The notes: a model not told the origin generated them from the sequence alone. 64,000 nucleotides of DNA from Pseudomonas sp. SG20056 (GCF_031764535.1 NZ_CP134499.1:806001-870000), one strand, 5' to 3'; positions 28,114 through 39,178 are shown, counted from the stretch's first letter. Made by a program: numbers and translations.

Positions 28114-28422
28114 TCAGCGGGCCATAGCGCCCTGTTGACGTTCGAGCTGTTTTTCCTTGTGTTTGATGAGTTGTCGGTCGAGTTTATCAGTCAGTAGATC
28201 GATGGCTGCGTACATGTCTTCATGCTCGGCATTGGCGACCACTTCGCCGCCAGCAATGTGCAGGGTCGCTTCGATTTTCTGTTTGAGTTTCTCGACCTCC
28301 ATGGTGACTTGTACATTGGTGATCTTGTCGAAGTGGCGCTCCAATCGGCCGAGTTTTTCGGCGATGTAGTCGCGCAGGGCGTCGGTCACATCCAGCTGGT
28401 GTCCACTGATGTTGACTTGCAT
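28114..28422 (-). CDS. hpf: Ribosome hibernation-promoting factor (short HPF)
   Basis: A 102-residue protein that binds the 30S decoding region and drives formation of inactive 100S ribosomes in stationary phase. It starts MQVNISGHQLDVTDALRDYI and contains LERHFDKITNVQVTMEVEKL and HAEHEDMYAAID-like ANAEHEDMYAAIDLLTDKLD, matching HPF/YfiA. It lacks the extra C-terminal dimerisation domain of long HPF, so it is the short type. The start ATG follows AAGGAGA at 7 bases; the longer upstream frame reaches into the rpoN-hpf spacer. Position after rpoN is typical. Confidence 0.94.
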   Translation of the reverse strand: MQVNISGHQLDVTDALRDYIAEKLGRLERHFDKITNVQVTMEVEKLKQKIEATLHIAGGEVVANAEHEDMYAAIDLLTDKLDRQLIKHKEKQLERQQGAMAR

Positions 28423-28615
28423 ACCGCTTTCTCCTTGTTGCCGTGTGTAAGAGGCAGGCGAGAGGCCTGCCGCCGGAACACTGTGGCGTGGAAGACTCTG
28501 ACAAAACGAGCCTGGCACGGTCGCTGATTGCTTGTTGGCAGTATGGCTGCTTTTGCGAAAAGGCGAGGCCTGGGCGTGTTCTATGTGATTCGTTGTCTTC
28601 CTTCTTCGTGCCGCC

Positions 28616-30130
28616 TTAGATCAATCGTTTGCGCTCACTGGAAGGCGCTATTCCGAGGGATTCACGGTACTTGGCGACCGTGCGGCGAGCGACTTGAATG
28701 CCCTGTGCCTCCAGTAAACCAGCGATCTTGCTGTCACTCAACGGCTTTTTCGCATTTTCCGCGGCGACCAGTTTTTTGATGATGGCGCGGATTGCCGTGG
28801 ACGAGCATTCGCCGCCCTCGGAGGTGCTGACGTGGCTGGAGAAGAAGTATTTCAGCTCGTAAATGCCACGCGGGGTGTGCATGAATTTCTGCGTGGTCAC
28901 CCGCGAGATGGTCGATTCGTGCATGCCCACGGCTTCGGCAATATCGTGCAGCACCAGGGGTTTCATCGCCTCATCGCCGTAATCGAGGAAGCCACGCTGA
29001 TGTTCGACGATCTGCGTGGCGACCTTCATCAGGGTTTCGTTGCGGCTTTGCAGGCTTTTGATAAACCAGCGCGCTTCTTGCAGCTGGTTACGCATAAAGG
29101 TGTTATCGGCGCTGGAATCGGCGCGCTTCACAAAACCGGCGTATTGCGCGTTGACGCGCAGGCGCGGCATGGCTTCCTGATTGAGTTCCACCAGCCAGCG
29201 TTCGTTGTGTTTGCGCACGATGACATCGGGCACCACGTATTCCGGCTCGCTGGATTCGATCTGCGAGCCAGGGCGCGGGTTGAGGCTTTGAATCAGGTCG
29301 ATAACCTGGCGCAGCTCGTCTTCCTTGAGCTTCATACGGCGCATTAGCTGGCTGTAGTCGCGGCTACCGAGCAGGTCGAGGTAGTCGCTGGCCAGGCGCT
29401 GGGCTTCACTCAGCCATGGGGTTTTCGCCGGCAGCTGACGGAGCTGCAGAAGCAGGCACTCGCCCAAGTTGCGCGCTGCGATACCGGTGGGCTCGAATTG
29501 CTGGATGCGGTGTAAAACGGCTTCGACTTCGTCGAGCTCAATATCCAGTTCCGGGTCGAAGGCCTCGACCACTTCTTCCAGAGTTTCTTCCAGATAGCCC
29601 TGTTCGTTGATGCAGTCGATCAGGGTGACGCCGATCAGGCGATCCTTGTCTGACATGGGGGCCAGGTTTAGCTGCCAAAGCAGATGGCTTTGCAGGCTCT
29701 CGCCGCTGGAGGTGCGGGTGGTGAAATCCCACTCGTCATCATCGTTGGTGCTGCTGGGCAGACTGCTGGCGCTGGTCTGGTAGATATCTTCCCAGGCGGT
29801 ATCGACGGGCAGCTCATTGGGAATGCGTTCGCCCCAGTCGCCTTCTTCCAGGTTGTCCACGGTCTGCGTGGCTTCCTGGTAGTTGGTTTCCTGATAGGGC
29901 GCTTCGGGCTGTTCGCTGGGGCTGGCGCTTTCTGCGCCATCGGCCATGGGGTCCGAATTGTCGAAGTCATCGCCATCTTCCTGGCGTTCGAGCATCGGGT
30001 TGGACTCCAACGCCTCCTGGATCTCTTGTTGCAGATCCAGGGTAGACAGTTGGAGCAGGCGGATGGCCTGTTGCAGCTGCGGTGTCATCGTCAGCTGCTG
30101 GCCCATTCTCAGGACTAGCGATGGTTTCAT
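28616..30130 (-). CDS. rpoN: RNA polymerase sigma-54 factor RpoN
   Basis: A 504-residue sigma-54 that directs transcription from -24/-12 promoters together with AAA+ activators, controlling nitrogen use, flagella and much more. Region I is the Gln/Leu-rich N-terminus ([33 protein letters not shown]). An acidic region II spans about residues 60-120. The core-binding domain follows, with [20 protein letters not shown]. The DNA-binding part includes the helix-turn-helix [20 protein letters not shown] and the RpoN box [14 protein letters not shown] near the end. The start has AAGG 6 bases upstream. It is between lptB and hpf. Confidence 0.98.
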   Translation of the reverse strand: MKPSLVLRMGQQLTMTPQLQQAIRLLQLSTLDLQQEIQEALESNPMLERQEDGDDFDNSDPMADGAESASPSEQPEAPYQETNYQEATQTVDNLEEGDWGERIPNELPVDTAWEDIYQTSASSLPSSTNDDDEWDFTTRTSSGESLQSHLLWQLNLAPMSDKDRLIGVTLIDCINEQGYLEETLEEVVEAFDPELDIELDEVEAVLHRIQQFEPTGIAARNLGECLLLQLRQLPAKTPWLSEAQRLASDYLDLLGSRDYSQLMRRMKLKEDELRQVIDLIQSLNPRPGSQIESSEPEYVVPDVIVRKHNERWLVELNQEAMPRLRVNAQYAGFVKRADSSADNTFMRNQLQEARWFIKSLQSRNETLMKVATQIVEHQRGFLDYGDEAMKPLVLHDIAEAVGMHESTISRVTTQKFMHTPRGIYELKYFFSSHVSTSEGGECSSTAIRAIIKKLVAAENAKKPLSDSKIAGLLEAQGIQVARRTVAKYRESLGIAPSSERKRLI

Positions 30131-30268
30131 TGCAGACCTTATTTACCGGCGTCTGTGCGCAATCCACTACAGGGCGTTTTCAAAAAGCGCCACTAGGAAG
30201 CAAATTATATGCCTGACTTTAAGGGTTTTGCCTAGCCTTGGCTGCAGTCGGCTTGAGAAAAGCTGCGG

Positions 30269-30994
30269 TTACAGCCGGAACTCATGCCCCAGATACACTT
30301 CTTTGACTGTTTGGTTGGCCAGAATGGCCTCGGCATCACCCTCTGCGATCAGCTGGCCATCGCTGACGATATAGGCGGTCTCGCAGATATCCAGGGTCTC
30401 GCGCACGTTGTGGTCGGTGATCAATACACCGATACCCTTGGCCTTGAGGTGATGGATGATCTGCTTGATATCGCCCACGGAAATCGGGTCTACGCCGGCG
30501 AAGGGCTCGTCGAGCAGGATGAACTTAGGGTTGGTCGCCAGGGCGCGGGCAATTTCCACGCGGCGGCGCTCACCACCGGACAGGCTCATGCCGAGGTTGT
30601 CGCGAATATGGCTGATATGGAATTCCTGCAGCAGGCCTTCAAGTTCCTTGCGACGAGCAGCGCCGTCCAGGTCCTTGCGGGTTTCCAGGATGGCCATGAT
30701 GTTGTCGGCCACGCTGAGCTTGCGGAAAATCGAGGCTTCCTGCGGCAGGTAGCCAATGCCGGCGCGAGCGCGGCCATGCATGGGCTGATGACTGACGTCG
30801 AGATCATCGATCATCACTCGACCCTGATCAGCCTGTACCAGGCCGACGATCATGTAGAAACAGGTGGTCTTGCCAGCGCCGTTGGGGCCAAGCAAGCCGA
30901 CAATCTGCCCGCTGTCGATGCTCAGGCTGACGTCGCGCACGACCTGGCGGCCTTTGTAACTCTTGGCCAGGTGTTGGGCTTTTAATGTGGCCAT
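30269..30994 (-). CDS. lptB: LPS export ABC transporter ATPase LptB
   Basis: A 241-residue cytoplasmic ATPase of LptB2FGC, which extracts LPS from the inner membrane and pushes it along the Lpt bridge. Walker A is [19 protein letters not shown], the ABC signature [15 protein letters not shown], Walker [19 protein letters not shown] and the switch histidine is in [13 protein letters not shown]. All match LptB rather than general importers. It is 2 bases after lptA, and rpoN follows 138 bases later, the usual gammaproteobacterial order. LptF and LptG are coded elsewhere. Confidence 0.97.
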   Translation of the reverse strand: MATLKAQHLAKSYKGRQVVRDVSLSIDSGQIVGLLGPNGAGKTTCFYMIVGLVQADQGRVMIDDLDVSHQPMHGRARAGIGYLPQEASIFRKLSVADNIMAILETRKDLDGAARRKELEGLLQEFHISHIRDNLGMSLSGGERRRVEIARALATNPKFILLDEPFAGVDPISVGDIKQIIHHLKAKGIGVLITDHNVRETLDICETAYIVSDGQLIAEGDAEAILANQTVKEVYLGHEFRL

Positions 30995-30996
30995 TA

Positions 30997-31539
30997 TTAC
31001 TGCGCCTGCTGGTCGGCTGGTTTGTTCTTCGGCTGGATCACCATATCGATGCGCGGGCGTGGCGCAGTGACATTGGTGCCTGTAGCGCGGCCGGCGTTGA
31101 CGATCTGGCGCTGGGTGTCATAGACGATTTTCTCGCCTTCGAAGGTATTGCCTTCCTGGATCACCTTGGCCTGATCGATCAGGACCACGCGCTCGTTGGC
31201 CATAAAGTACTGGATAGTCAGGCCATAGGCCTTGACGATCTGCTTGTCGGCTGACGGCAGTTGTTCGTAATAGGCCGGCTTACCAACGGAGGTAAATACC
31301 TCGACATCGCCCTGGGAATTCTGGGTAATGGTCACGGTGTCGCCGGTAACCTTCATGGTGCCCTGGGTGATGACGACATCACCGCGGTAGACCGCTACGC
31401 CTTGCTTGTCATCAAGTTCCGCGCTGTCAGCCTGGATGCGGATAGGCTGTTCGCGATCGGAGGGTAGGGCCCAGGCGCTGACACTTCCGAGTGCGGCGCT
31501 GAGGCTGAGTAGTAGGGGGAGGGTGTTAACGAGCCTCAT
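30997..31539 (-). CDS. lptA: LPS transport periplasmic protein LptA
   Basis: A 180-residue periplasmic bridge protein carrying LPS from LptC to LptD. A signal peptide covers about residues 1-25 ([20 protein letters not shown]). The mature OstA-like beta-jellyroll has [40 protein letters not shown] and [20 protein letters not shown] segments typical of the family. Its start overlaps the end of lptC by 14 bases, so the two are translated together, and lptB follows directly. Length is normal. Confidence 0.95.
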   Translation of the reverse strand: MRLVNTLPLLLSLSAALGSVSAWALPSDREQPIRIQADSAELDDKQGVAVYRGDVVITQGTMKVTGDTVTITQNSQGDVEVFTSVGKPAYYEQLPSADKQIVKAYGLTIQYFMANERVVLIDQAKVIQEGNTFEGEKIVYDTQRQIVNAGRATGTNVTAPRPRIDMVIQPKNKPADQQAQ

Positions 31540-32095
31540 GCTGACCTCTTACGTTGGACAGCAGGAGCATCCTGCCGTCATTCATGTACGCTTTCATTCC
31601 TTGTGCCGTGGTCACCCCATTGGCCGCGTCGATTCTAACGGCTTGCTGGGTCTGCGCATATTCCTTCTCGGGGAATACGGTCAGGCGGCTGGTGGTGAGG
31701 ATGGTCGGGCGGCCTTTGGCGTCGGTACGCTCGACGCGCACCTTGTCGATCAACTCGACTTCGGCGCCACCTGGCGACACTTCGCCGCGCTCACTGCGGA
31801 TTTTCCAGGGCAGCTCGGTGCCGCGGAACAGGTTCATGTTCGGGCTGGTCATCAGGGTGATGTCGCTTGCCTTGACGTGCTCGACCTTATCGGCCTTCAA
31901 CTCATAGTGCAGCTTGCCATCGGCCTGGTATTGAACTGTGTAGGTGTTGGTAGCGTAAAAATCGATAGCGTTATCGGTCCCTGCGCTGCGAGCTTGCTCG
32001 TTGAAACCATCCGGGCTGAGGTTCCAATAGCCGAGTGCCGCCACCAGCAGGGCGACAAAGGCGAACAGGGCAATATTGAATAACTTGCGGGGCAT
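31526..32095 (-). CDS. lptC: LPS export system protein LptC
   Basis: A 189-residue bitopic inner-membrane protein linking the LptB2FG pump to LptA. One membrane helix lies at about residues 6-24 (LFNIALFAFVALLVAALGYW); the remaining periplasmic part is the LptC beta-jellyroll, with YTVQYQADGKLHYELKADKV and SERGEVSPGGAEVELIDKVR. The start MPRKLFN is chosen because a longer frame reads back into kdsC; a weak TAGG lies about 6 bases upstream. The gene is 7 bases after kdsC in the kdsD-kdsC-lptC-lptA-lptB block. Confidence 0.94.
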   Translation of the reverse strand: MPRKLFNIALFAFVALLVAALGYWNLSPDGFNEQARSAGTDNAIDFYATNTYTVQYQADGKLHYELKADKVEHVKASDITLMTSPNMNLFRGTELPWKIRSERGEVSPGGAEVELIDKVRVERTDAKGRPTILTTSRLTVFPEKEYAQTQQAVRIDAANGVTTAQGMKAYMNDGRMLLLSNVRGQHEAR

Positions 32096-32102
32096 GGTTG
32101 GC

Positions 32103-32642
32103 CTATAGGTAAGCGGCTTGAGCGGCTTCAAGGGTGCCTTGGGCGTGCATGATCAGTTCGCAGAACTCACGGGCGGCGCCTTCGCCACCGCGAGCACGGG
32201 TAACACCATGGGCGTGCAGGCGAACAAAGCCGTCGGCGCTGGCGACAGCCATGCCCAGGCCGACGCGGCGAATCACCGGCAGGTCGGGCAAGTCGTCGCC
32301 GAGGTATGCAACCTGTGCATAGTCTAGGCCCAGTTCACCGAGCAGTTCATCAAGAACTACCAGCTTGTCTTCGCGGCCTTGATAGAGGTGTTGAATCCCC
32401 AGGTTTTGCGCGCGGCGTTCAACCACCGGTGTTTTGCGGCCGCTGATAATGGCAGTGCGCACGCCGGAGTTGATCAGCATCTTGATGCCATGACCGTCGA
32501 GGGTGTTGAAGGTCTTGAACTCGCTGCCGTCGACCAGAAAGTACAGTTTGCCGTCGGTCAGCACGCCGTCGACGTCGAAAATGGCCAGTTTGACGGCCTT
32601 GGCGCGTTGCAGTAAGTCGGGGTTGATCACGTCAGTGCTCAT
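32103..32642 (-). CDS. kdsC: 3-deoxy-D-manno-octulosonate 8-phosphate phosphatase KdsC
   Basis: A 179-residue HAD phosphatase that removes phosphate from KDO 8-phosphate, giving the KDO needed for LPS core. The HAD motifs are AIFDVDGVLTDGKLYF (motif I, two aspartates), IISGRKTPVVERRAQ (motif II) and VAYLGDDLPDLPVIRRVG (motif IV). Small C0-type cap-less tetramer size is as expected. The ATG overlaps the kdsD stop, so the proteins, which act in consecutive branches of KDO synthesis, are translationally coupled. Confidence 0.96.
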   Translation of the reverse strand: MSTDVINPDLLQRAKAVKLAIFDVDGVLTDGKLYFLVDGSEFKTFNTLDGHGIKMLINSGVRTAIISGRKTPVVERRAQNLGIQHLYQGREDKLVVLDELLGELGLDYAQVAYLGDDLPDLPVIRRVGLGMAVASADGFVRLHAHGVTRARGGEGAAREFCELIMHAQGTLEAAQAAYL

Positions 32643-33616
32643 CACATTACCCCGGCGCGGAGCAGGTCGTGCATGTTCAGCGCGCCAATTGGCAGGTTGT
32701 TGTCGTCGATCACCACCAGCGAGCTGATCTTGTGGTCTTCCATGATTTTCAAAGCCTCTGCCGCGAGCATTTCCGCGCGTGCGGTCTTGCCGTGGGCGGT
32801 CATTACGTCATCGATAATGGTCTGGCGTACGTCGATGTTACGGTCCAGGGTGCGCCGCAGGTCGCCGTCGGTGAATATCCCGGCTAGGCGGCCGTCGTGC
32901 TCTGTCACCACGGTCATGCCTAGGCCTTTCTGGGTCATTTCCAGTAGCGCGTCGCGTAGTGAGGTGCCGCGCTTGACGCGTGGCAGGCTGTCGCCGGCAT
33001 GCATCACGTTTTCCACCTTGAGCAGCAGGCGTCGACCCAGCGCGCCACCGGGGTGGGAGAACGCAAAATCTTCGGCGGTAAAGCCGCGGGCTTCCAGCAG
33101 GGCAATGGCCAGGGCGTCGCCGAGGACCAGGGATACTGTGGTGGAGGAGGTTGGGGCCAGGTTCAGCGGGCAGGCCTCCTGGGACACGCGGGCGTCCAGG
33201 TTGATTTCGGCGGCCTTGGCCAGCGGTGATTCCGGGTTGCCGGTCATGCTGATCAAGCGGATGCCGAGGCGCTTAATAAGCGGTAGCAGGGTAACGATTT
33301 CTGCGGTGGAGCCGGAGTTGGACAGGGCTAGCACCACGTCATCGCGGGTGATCATGCCCATGTCGCCATGGCTCGCTTCGGCCGGGTGAACAAAGAAAGC
33401 AGTGGTGCCGGTGCTGGCCAGGGTAGCGGCAATCTTGTTGCCGACGTGGCCGGATTTGCCCATGCCGACTACTACGACGCGGCCTTTGCTGGCGAGAATC
33501 AACTCGCAGGCGCGCACGAAATCACCGTTGATGCGCGCCAGCAGATCCTGGATGGCTTCGAGCTCCAGGCGGATGGTGCGCTGCGCTGACTGGATCAGAT
33601 CGGTTGACTGGCTCAT
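32642..33616 (-). CDS. kdsD: Arabinose-5-phosphate isomerase KdsD
   Basis: A 324-residue enzyme converting D-ribulose 5-phosphate to D-arabinose 5-phosphate, the first committed step to KDO. The N-terminal SIS domain (about residues 35-185) has GRVVVVGMGKSGHVGNKIAA and FVHPAEASHGDMGMITRDDV. Two CBS domains follow, at about 205-260 and 270-324 (VMHAGDSLPRVKRGTSLRDA, IDDVMTAHGKTARAE). The ATG faces mlaF across a 246-base divergent intergenic region. It is the first gene of the minus-strand LPS block. Confidence 0.95.
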   Translation of the reverse strand: MSQSTDLIQSAQRTIRLELEAIQDLLARINGDFVRACELILASKGRVVVVGMGKSGHVGNKIAATLASTGTTAFFVHPAEASHGDMGMITRDDVVLALSNSGSTAEIVTLLPLIKRLGIRLISMTGNPESPLAKAAEINLDARVSQEACPLNLAPTSSTTVSLVLGDALAIALLEARGFTAEDFAFSHPGGALGRRLLLKVENVMHAGDSLPRVKRGTSLRDALLEMTQKGLGMTVVTEHDGRLAGIFTDGDLRRTLDRNIDVRQTIIDDVMTAHGKTARAEMLAAEALKIMEDHKISSLVVIDDNNLPIGALNMHDLLRAGVM

Positions 33617-33743
33617 GACTTCTCTGCGGCGTACGGGCTAAAAGCTGCCGATTATAACGGTAAAGGTGCGCCTGCCCAGTGTTTCCAGTGGCGAGTTGGT
33701 TGCAGGAACTGTGCGGCGCTTATCTTCGGCAACACCTTCAGTC

Positions 33744-33772
33744 TTGGGCGAAGAATGCCGCAATGGTATAGT
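33744..33772 (+). promoter_or_regulatory. Predicted sigma-70 promoter of the mla operon
   Basis: TTGGGC and TATAGT are separated by exactly 17 bases, about 90 bases upstream of the mlaF ATG in the divergent kdsD-mlaF region. Assigned from consensus only. Confidence 0.55.
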
Positions 33773-33862
33773 TCGCGGCCATTTTCGGTACGTTCGACGA
33801 CCAGTAGTGCCCTTTGTTCGGGGCGGTACGTCAGTCAGGCAAGCGTTGAGCAAGGAGTCCAG

Positions 33863-34672
33863 ATGAGCGCCGAGAACCCGTATGCAGTTGAGCTGAAGAA
33901 CGTCAGCTTCAAACGCGGCGAGCGGGATATTTTCAAAAACATCGATATCCGCATTCCCCGTGGCAAGGTCACCGGGATTATGGGGCCGTCTGGCTGTGGC
34001 AAAACCACACTGCTGCGCCTGATCGCTGCCGAACTCAAGCCGAGCCAGGGTGAAGTTTGGGTCAATGGCCTGAATTTGCCGACGCTGTCGCGCAGCGAGC
34101 TGTTCGACATGCGCAAGCAGATGGGGGTGCTGTTCCAGAGTGGTGCGTTGTTTACTGACTTGGACGTGTTCGAGAACGTCGCCTTTCCGTTGCGGGTACA
34201 TACCAAGCTGCCGGAGGAGATGATTCGCGACATCGTGCTGATGAAATTGCAGGCTGTGGGGCTACGTGGCGCCCTGGAGCTGATGCCGGACGAATTGTCG
34301 GGCGGCATGAAGCGGCGCGTGGCATTGGCCCGGGCGATTGCTCTGGACCCGCAGATACTCATGTATGACGAACCCTTCGTCGGCCAGGATCCGATTGCCA
34401 TGGGTGTTCTGGTGCGTCTGATTCGCCTGCTGAGCGACGCGCTGGGGATCACCAGTATTGTGGTGTCCCATGACCTGGCGGAGACCGCGAGCATTGCTGA
34501 CTACATCTATGTAGTCGGTGACACCCAGGTGCTGGGGCAGGGCACGCCGGCTGAGCTGATGGCGTCGGATAACCCGCGTGTGCGTCAATTCATGCAGGGT
34601 ATCCCCGATGGTCCGGTACCGTTTCACTTTCCTGCGGCCAATTACCGCGACGATCTTCTGGGGGAGCGCTGA
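33863..34672 (+). CDS. mlaF: Phospholipid transport ABC ATPase MlaF
   Basis: A 269-residue ATPase of the MlaFEDB complex, which together with MlaC preserves outer-membrane lipid asymmetry. Walker [10 protein letters not shown] is at residues 41-49, the ABC signature is [17 protein letters not shown], and Walker B is [17 protein letters not shown], where the GQDP variant is characteristic of MlaF. The C-terminal tail [15 protein letters not shown] reaches the neighbouring protomer in known structures. The start is the ATG after AAGGAG; a longer frame upstream has no ribosome site. The stop overlaps mlaE. Confidence 0.96.
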   Translation: MSAENPYAVELKNVSFKRGERDIFKNIDIRIPRGKVTGIMGPSGCGKTTLLRLIAAELKPSQGEVWVNGLNLPTLSRSELFDMRKQMGVLFQSGALFTDLDVFENVAFPLRVHTKLPEEMIRDIVLMKLQAVGLRGALELMPDELSGGMKRRVALARAIALDPQILMYDEPFVGQDPIAMGVLVRLIRLLSDALGITSIVVSHDLAETASIADYIYVVGDTQVLGQGTPAELMASDNPRVRQFMQGIPDGPVPFHFPAANYRDDLLGER

Positions 34673-35469
34673 TGCGCAAGACATCTGTGCTCGAGCGGGT
34701 GCGCCTGTTCGGTCGTGCCGGTATTGATGTGGTAGCCACGCTGGGTCGATCGGGACTGTTTCTGCTGCGCGCGCTGTTTGGTCGTGGCTCGACCGGTAAT
34801 AGCTTTCAGCTACTAATCAAGCAGCTGTACTCGGTTGGGGTGATGTCCCTGGCCATCATTGTCGTGTCCGGCATCTTTATCGGCATGGTGCTGTCGCTGC
34901 AGGGCTTCAGCATTCTGGCCAAATACGGTTCCGAGCAGGCGGTGGGGCAAATGGTCGCCCTCACACTGCTGCGTGAATTGGGGCCAGTGGTCACTGCTTT
35001 GCTGTTTGCCGGTCGCGCTGGCTCGGCGCTGACCGCGGAAATCGGCAATATGAAATCCACCGAGCAGCTGTCGAGCCTGGCGATGATCGGCGTTGACCCG
35101 CTCAAATATATTGTCGCGCCGCGCTTGTGGGCCGGTTTTATCTCGATGCCGTTGCTGGCAATGATCTTCAGCGTGGTTGGTATCTGGGGCGGCGCGATGG
35201 TCGCCGTCGACTGGCTGGGGGTTTATGAGGGCTCGTTCTGGGCCAATATGCAAAGCAGTGTTTCGTTTCGCGAAGATGTGCTCAATGGTGTGATCAAGAG
35301 CGTGGTCTTTGCGTTTGTCGTGACCTGGATCGCCGTGTTCCAGGGCTATGACTGTGAGCCGACTTCGGAAGGGATTAGTCGTGCCACCACGAAAACCGTG
35401 GTGTACGCCTCGCTCGCCGTATTGGGGCTGGACTTTATTCTGACCGCTTTGATGTTTGGAGATTTCTGA
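34672..35469 (+). CDS. mlaE: Phospholipid transport permease MlaE
   Basis: A 265-residue inner-membrane permease of the Mla complex with about five or six hydrophobic segments. It has the N-terminal interfacial helix region, [40 protein letters not shown] and [20 protein letters not shown], the last two highly conserved in MlaE/YrbE. The C-terminal [20 protein letters not shown] also fits. The start codon overlaps the mlaF stop (TGATG) and its own stop overlaps mlaD, giving strict coupling. Confidence 0.96.
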   Translation: MRKTSVLERVRLFGRAGIDVVATLGRSGLFLLRALFGRGSTGNSFQLLIKQLYSVGVMSLAIIVVSGIFIGMVLSLQGFSILAKYGSEQAVGQMVALTLLRELGPVVTALLFAGRAGSALTAEIGNMKSTEQLSSLAMIGVDPLKYIVAPRLWAGFISMPLLAMIFSVVGIWGGAMVAVDWLGVYEGSFWANMQSSVSFREDVLNGVIKSVVFAFVVTWIAVFQGYDCEPTSEGISRATTKTVVYASLAVLGLDFILTALMFGDF

Positions 35470-35939
35470 TGCAGAACCGCACGCTGGAAATTGGTGTCGG
35501 CTTGTTCCTGTTGGCCGGGTTGTTGGCCTTGCTGCTGCTGGCCTTGCGCGTCAGCGGTTTGACCGTCGGCAGCAGCGACAATACATACAAGGTGTACGCG
35601 CACTTTGAGAATATCGCCGGTTTGACGGTCAGATCGAAAGTGACCATGGCCGGCGTGACGATTGGCAAGGTCACCGCCATTGATCTGGACCGCAACAGCT
35701 ATATGGGGCGCGTCACCATGGTGTTGGATGATGCCGTGGATAACCTGCCGGCAGACTCCACGGCGTCGATTCTGACCGCAGGTCTGCTAGGCGAGAAATA
35801 CATCGGGATTAGCGTGGGCGGCGAAGAAGAAGTGCTGCGCGATGGTGGCACCATTCATGACACGCAGTCGTCATTGGTGCTGGAAGATCTGATTGGCAAG
35901 TTCCTGCTCAATTCGGTCAACAAAGACCAGGCTAATTAA
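35469..35939 (+). CDS. mlaD: Phospholipid-binding MCE protein MlaD
   Basis: A 156-residue membrane-anchored MCE protein that forms a hexameric ring through which lipids pass between MlaC and MlaE. The N-terminal helix spans about residues 7-28 (IGVGLFLLAGLLALLLLALR); the MCE domain follows, with YAHFENIAGLTVRSKVTMAG and ASILTAGLLGEKYIGISVGG. The overlap with mlaE (TGATG) indicates coupling. Nothing is missing relative to the family. Confidence 0.95.
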   Translation: MQNRTLEIGVGLFLLAGLLALLLLALRVSGLTVGSSDNTYKVYAHFENIAGLTVRSKVTMAGVTIGKVTAIDLDRNSYMGRVTMVLDDAVDNLPADSTASILTAGLLGEKYIGISVGGEEEVLRDGGTIHDTQSSLVLEDLIGKFLLNSVNKDQAN

Positions 35940-35953
35940 TAGAGGTACTGAAT

Positions 35954-36586
35954 ATGTTGAAAGCACTGCGTAGCGGTCTGTTTATCTGTCTGGCGGCCAT
36001 GTCCTTGCCGTTGCTGGCGGCTCCGGCGGCCCATGAGGTGGTGCAGCAGACCACCACCACGCTGCTGGCCGACCTCAAGGCCAACAAGGAGCAGTACCGC
36101 ACTGACCCAGGCGCGTTTTACAACGCCCTGAACAGCATTCTCGGCCCGGTTGTGGACGTCGATGGGATTTCCCGTGGTGTCATGACGGTGCGCTACTCGC
36201 GTCAGGCCTCGCCTGAGCAGATGCAGCGCTTTCAGGAAAACTTCAAGCGCAGTCTGATGCAGTTCTATGGCAACGCCTTGCTCGAATACAACAATCAGGA
36301 TATTCGCGTACTGCCGGTCAGCGGCCAGCAGGATCCTCAGCGCACCTCGGTAAATATGGAGATCAAGGACGGTAAAGGTACGGTTTATCCGCTGTCCTAC
36401 ACCATGGTCAGCCTCGATGGTACCTGGAAGATGCGTAACGTGATCATCAACGGCATCAACGTTGGCAAACTGTTCCGTGATCAGTTCGCCCAGGCCATGC
36501 AGGACAATCGCAATGATCTGGACAAGGTCATCGACAACTGGACCGAGACTGTCGCCAAGGCCCGTCAGGGGGCGAATGCATCGTGA
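35954..36586 (+). CDS. mlaC: Phospholipid-binding periplasmic shuttle MlaC
   Basis: A 210-residue periplasmic lipid carrier between the MlaA-porin complex and MlaD. The signal peptide covers about residues 1-22 (MLKALRSGLFICLAAMSLPL). The mature protein has the Tol_Tol_Ttg2 family pattern: LNSILGPVVDVDGISRGVMT, VNMEIKDGKGTVYPLSYTMV and WKMRNVIINGINVGKLFRDQ. It lies 14 bases after mlaD and overlaps mlaB by four bases. The older Pseudomonas name for the operon is ttg2. Confidence 0.95.
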   Translation: MLKALRSGLFICLAAMSLPLLAAPAAHEVVQQTTTTLLADLKANKEQYRTDPGAFYNALNSILGPVVDVDGISRGVMTVRYSRQASPEQMQRFQENFKRSLMQFYGNALLEYNNQDIRVLPVSGQQDPQRTSVNMEIKDGKGTVYPLSYTMVSLDGTWKMRNVIINGINVGKLFRDQFAQAMQDNRNDLDKVIDNWTETVAKARQGANAS

Positions 36587-36891
36587 GTCAGGCCAGCATC
36601 AGCGAGGCGTCGCTCGGCGTTTTCAGTCTGGTCGGCGTACTCGATTACTTGAGCGCCCCGGCGCTGCGTGAGCAAGGCGCTCGCCTGCTCAAGGCCAGCC
36701 CTGCGGCTGCTTGTGTGCTTGATTGCGCTGGCGTTGAGAGGTCTAGCAGCGTTGGGCTGTCGCTGTTGCTGGCGTTTATGCGTGATGCCAGTGCAGCCGG
36801 CAAGACCCTGAGCGTGAGTAATCTGCCCAAGGACATGCGCGAGATCGCCGGCGTTTGCGGTTTGCTGGAGATTCTTCCGCTGCAAGCCTGA
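36583..36891 (+). CDS. mlaB: STAS domain protein MlaB
   Basis: A 102-residue cytoplasmic STAS-domain protein that binds and stabilises MlaF. It has the STAS pattern GVLDYLSAPALREQGARLL, AACVLDCAGVERSSSVGLSL with the serine-rich loop, and KTLSVSNLPKDMREIAGVCG. The start is a GTG overlapping the mlaC stop as GTGA. It ends the mla operon. The gene is small and diverged, but context makes the call firm. Confidence 0.92.
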   Translation: MSQASISEASLGVFSLVGVLDYLSAPALREQGARLLKASPAAACVLDCAGVERSSSVGLSLLLAFMRDASAAGKTLSVSNLPKDMREIAGVCGLLEILPLQA

Positions 36892-36924
36892 TCAAGGCTT
36901 CGGTCGGCTGGCAGTAATGCGGGG

Positions 36925-36953
36925 TTCGCAGGCGGGGGGCTTTTTTGTATGAT
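36925..36953 (+). promoter_or_regulatory. Predicted promoter for ibaG-murA
   Basis: TTCGCA and TATGAT are separated by 17 bases and lie about 60 bases upstream of the ibaG ATG; a T6 run falls in the spacer. The -10 box is good and the -35 box is moderate. Confidence 0.4.
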
Positions 36954-37012
36954 GCTCGACCCGCGAGCGTCTGCTCGGCTGTCGTTAATTTATGCATTGA
37001 TCGAGGTTGAGC

Positions 37013-37252
37013 ATGCAGGCCTTAGAAGTAAAGAGTCTCCTTGAGGCTAAATTGCCGGATACCCAGGTGGAAGTTGAAGGCGAAGGCTGCAACTTTCAGC
37101 TGAACCTGATCAGTGACGAATTGGCCGCCCTTAGCCCGGTCAAGCGCCAGCAGCAGATCTACGCTCACCTCAATGCCTGGATCGCCGATGGCAGCATCCA
37201 CGCCGTGAGTATGAAATTCTTCAGCCGTGCCGATTGGGCCGCGCGCTCCTAA
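37013..37252 (+). CDS. ibaG: BolA family protein IbaG (YrbA)
   Basis: A 79-residue BolA/IbaG protein. The sequence MQALEVKSLLEAKLPDTQVE begins a class II KH-like fold; the histidine and the C-terminal DGSIHAVSMKFFSRADWAAR correspond to the family's iron-sulphur ligand helix region. BolA-type proteins bind [2Fe-2S] clusters with monothiol glutaredoxins; IbaG has been connected with acid resistance and cell envelope function. I use the ATG with GAGG about 6 bases upstream instead of a TTG two codons earlier. murA follows after 12 bases, as in most gammaproteobacteria. Confidence 0.92.
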   Translation: MQALEVKSLLEAKLPDTQVEVEGEGCNFQLNLISDELAALSPVKRQQQIYAHLNAWIADGSIHAVSMKFFSRADWAARS

Positions 37253-38530
<1,278 letters not shown>

Positions 38531-38534
38531 GACC

Positions 38535-39170
38535 ATGCTGACCATTGCTCTTTCCAAAGGCCGGATTCTTGATGACACCCTGCCGCTGCTGGCAGCAGCG
38601 GGCATTGAGCCGACCGAGAACCCGGATAAAAGTCGCAAGCTGATCATCCCGACCACTCTGGATGATGTACGTCTGCTGATCGTGCGTGCCACCGACGTGC
38701 CGACCTATGTCGAGCACGGCGCAGCGGACCTCGGCGTGGCCGGTAAAGACGTGTTGATGGAATACGGCGGCCAGGGGCTGTATGAGCCACTGGACCTGCG
38801 CATTGCGCAATGCAAGCTGATGACCGCCGGTGCTGTTGGCGCGCCTGAGCCGAAAGGCCGTCTGCGGGTAGCTACCAAGTTCGTCAACGTGGCCAAACGG
38901 TATTACGCCGAGCAGGGCCGTCAGGTCGACATCATCAAGCTGTATGGCTCGATGGAGTTGGCACCGCTGGTGGGGTTGGCTGACAAGATCATTGACGTGG
39001 TTGACACCGGCAACACCCTGCGTGCCAATGGCCTGGAAGCTCAGGAGCTGATCGCCATGATCAGCTCGCGGCTGATCGTCAATAAGGCGTCGATGAAGAT
39101 GCAGCACGCGCGCATTCAGGCGTTGATCGACACCCTGCGCGATGCAGTTGAAGCGCGACACCCCCGCTAA
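38535..39170 (+). CDS. hisG: ATP phosphoribosyltransferase, short form (HisG-S)
   Basis: A 211-residue catalytic subunit for the first step of histidine synthesis (ATP plus PRPP to phosphoribosyl-ATP). It starts [20 protein letters not shown] and has [20 protein letters not shown] and [20 protein letters not shown], the PRPP-binding segment. The roughly 210-residue length lacks the C-terminal regulatory domain of long HisG, so it needs HisZ, coded elsewhere, for activity and feedback control. A longer upstream frame lies within murA and is rejected. It is followed by hisD and hisC. Confidence 0.96.
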   Translation: MLTIALSKGRILDDTLPLLAAAGIEPTENPDKSRKLIIPTTLDDVRLLIVRATDVPTYVEHGAADLGVAGKDVLMEYGGQGLYEPLDLRIAQCKLMTAGAVGAPEPKGRLRVATKFVNVAKRYYAEQGRQVDIIKLYGSMELAPLVGLADKIIDVVDTGNTLRANGLEAQELIAMISSRLIVNKASMKMQHARIQALIDTLRDAVEARHPR

Positions 39171-39178
39171 TACCCTCA

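Noticed and set aside
28513..28528. TGGCACG resembling a sigma-54 -24 element upstream of the hpf/rpoN spacer
   Set aside because: The -12 GC at the required distance is absent (GA instead), and it faces away from any gene start.
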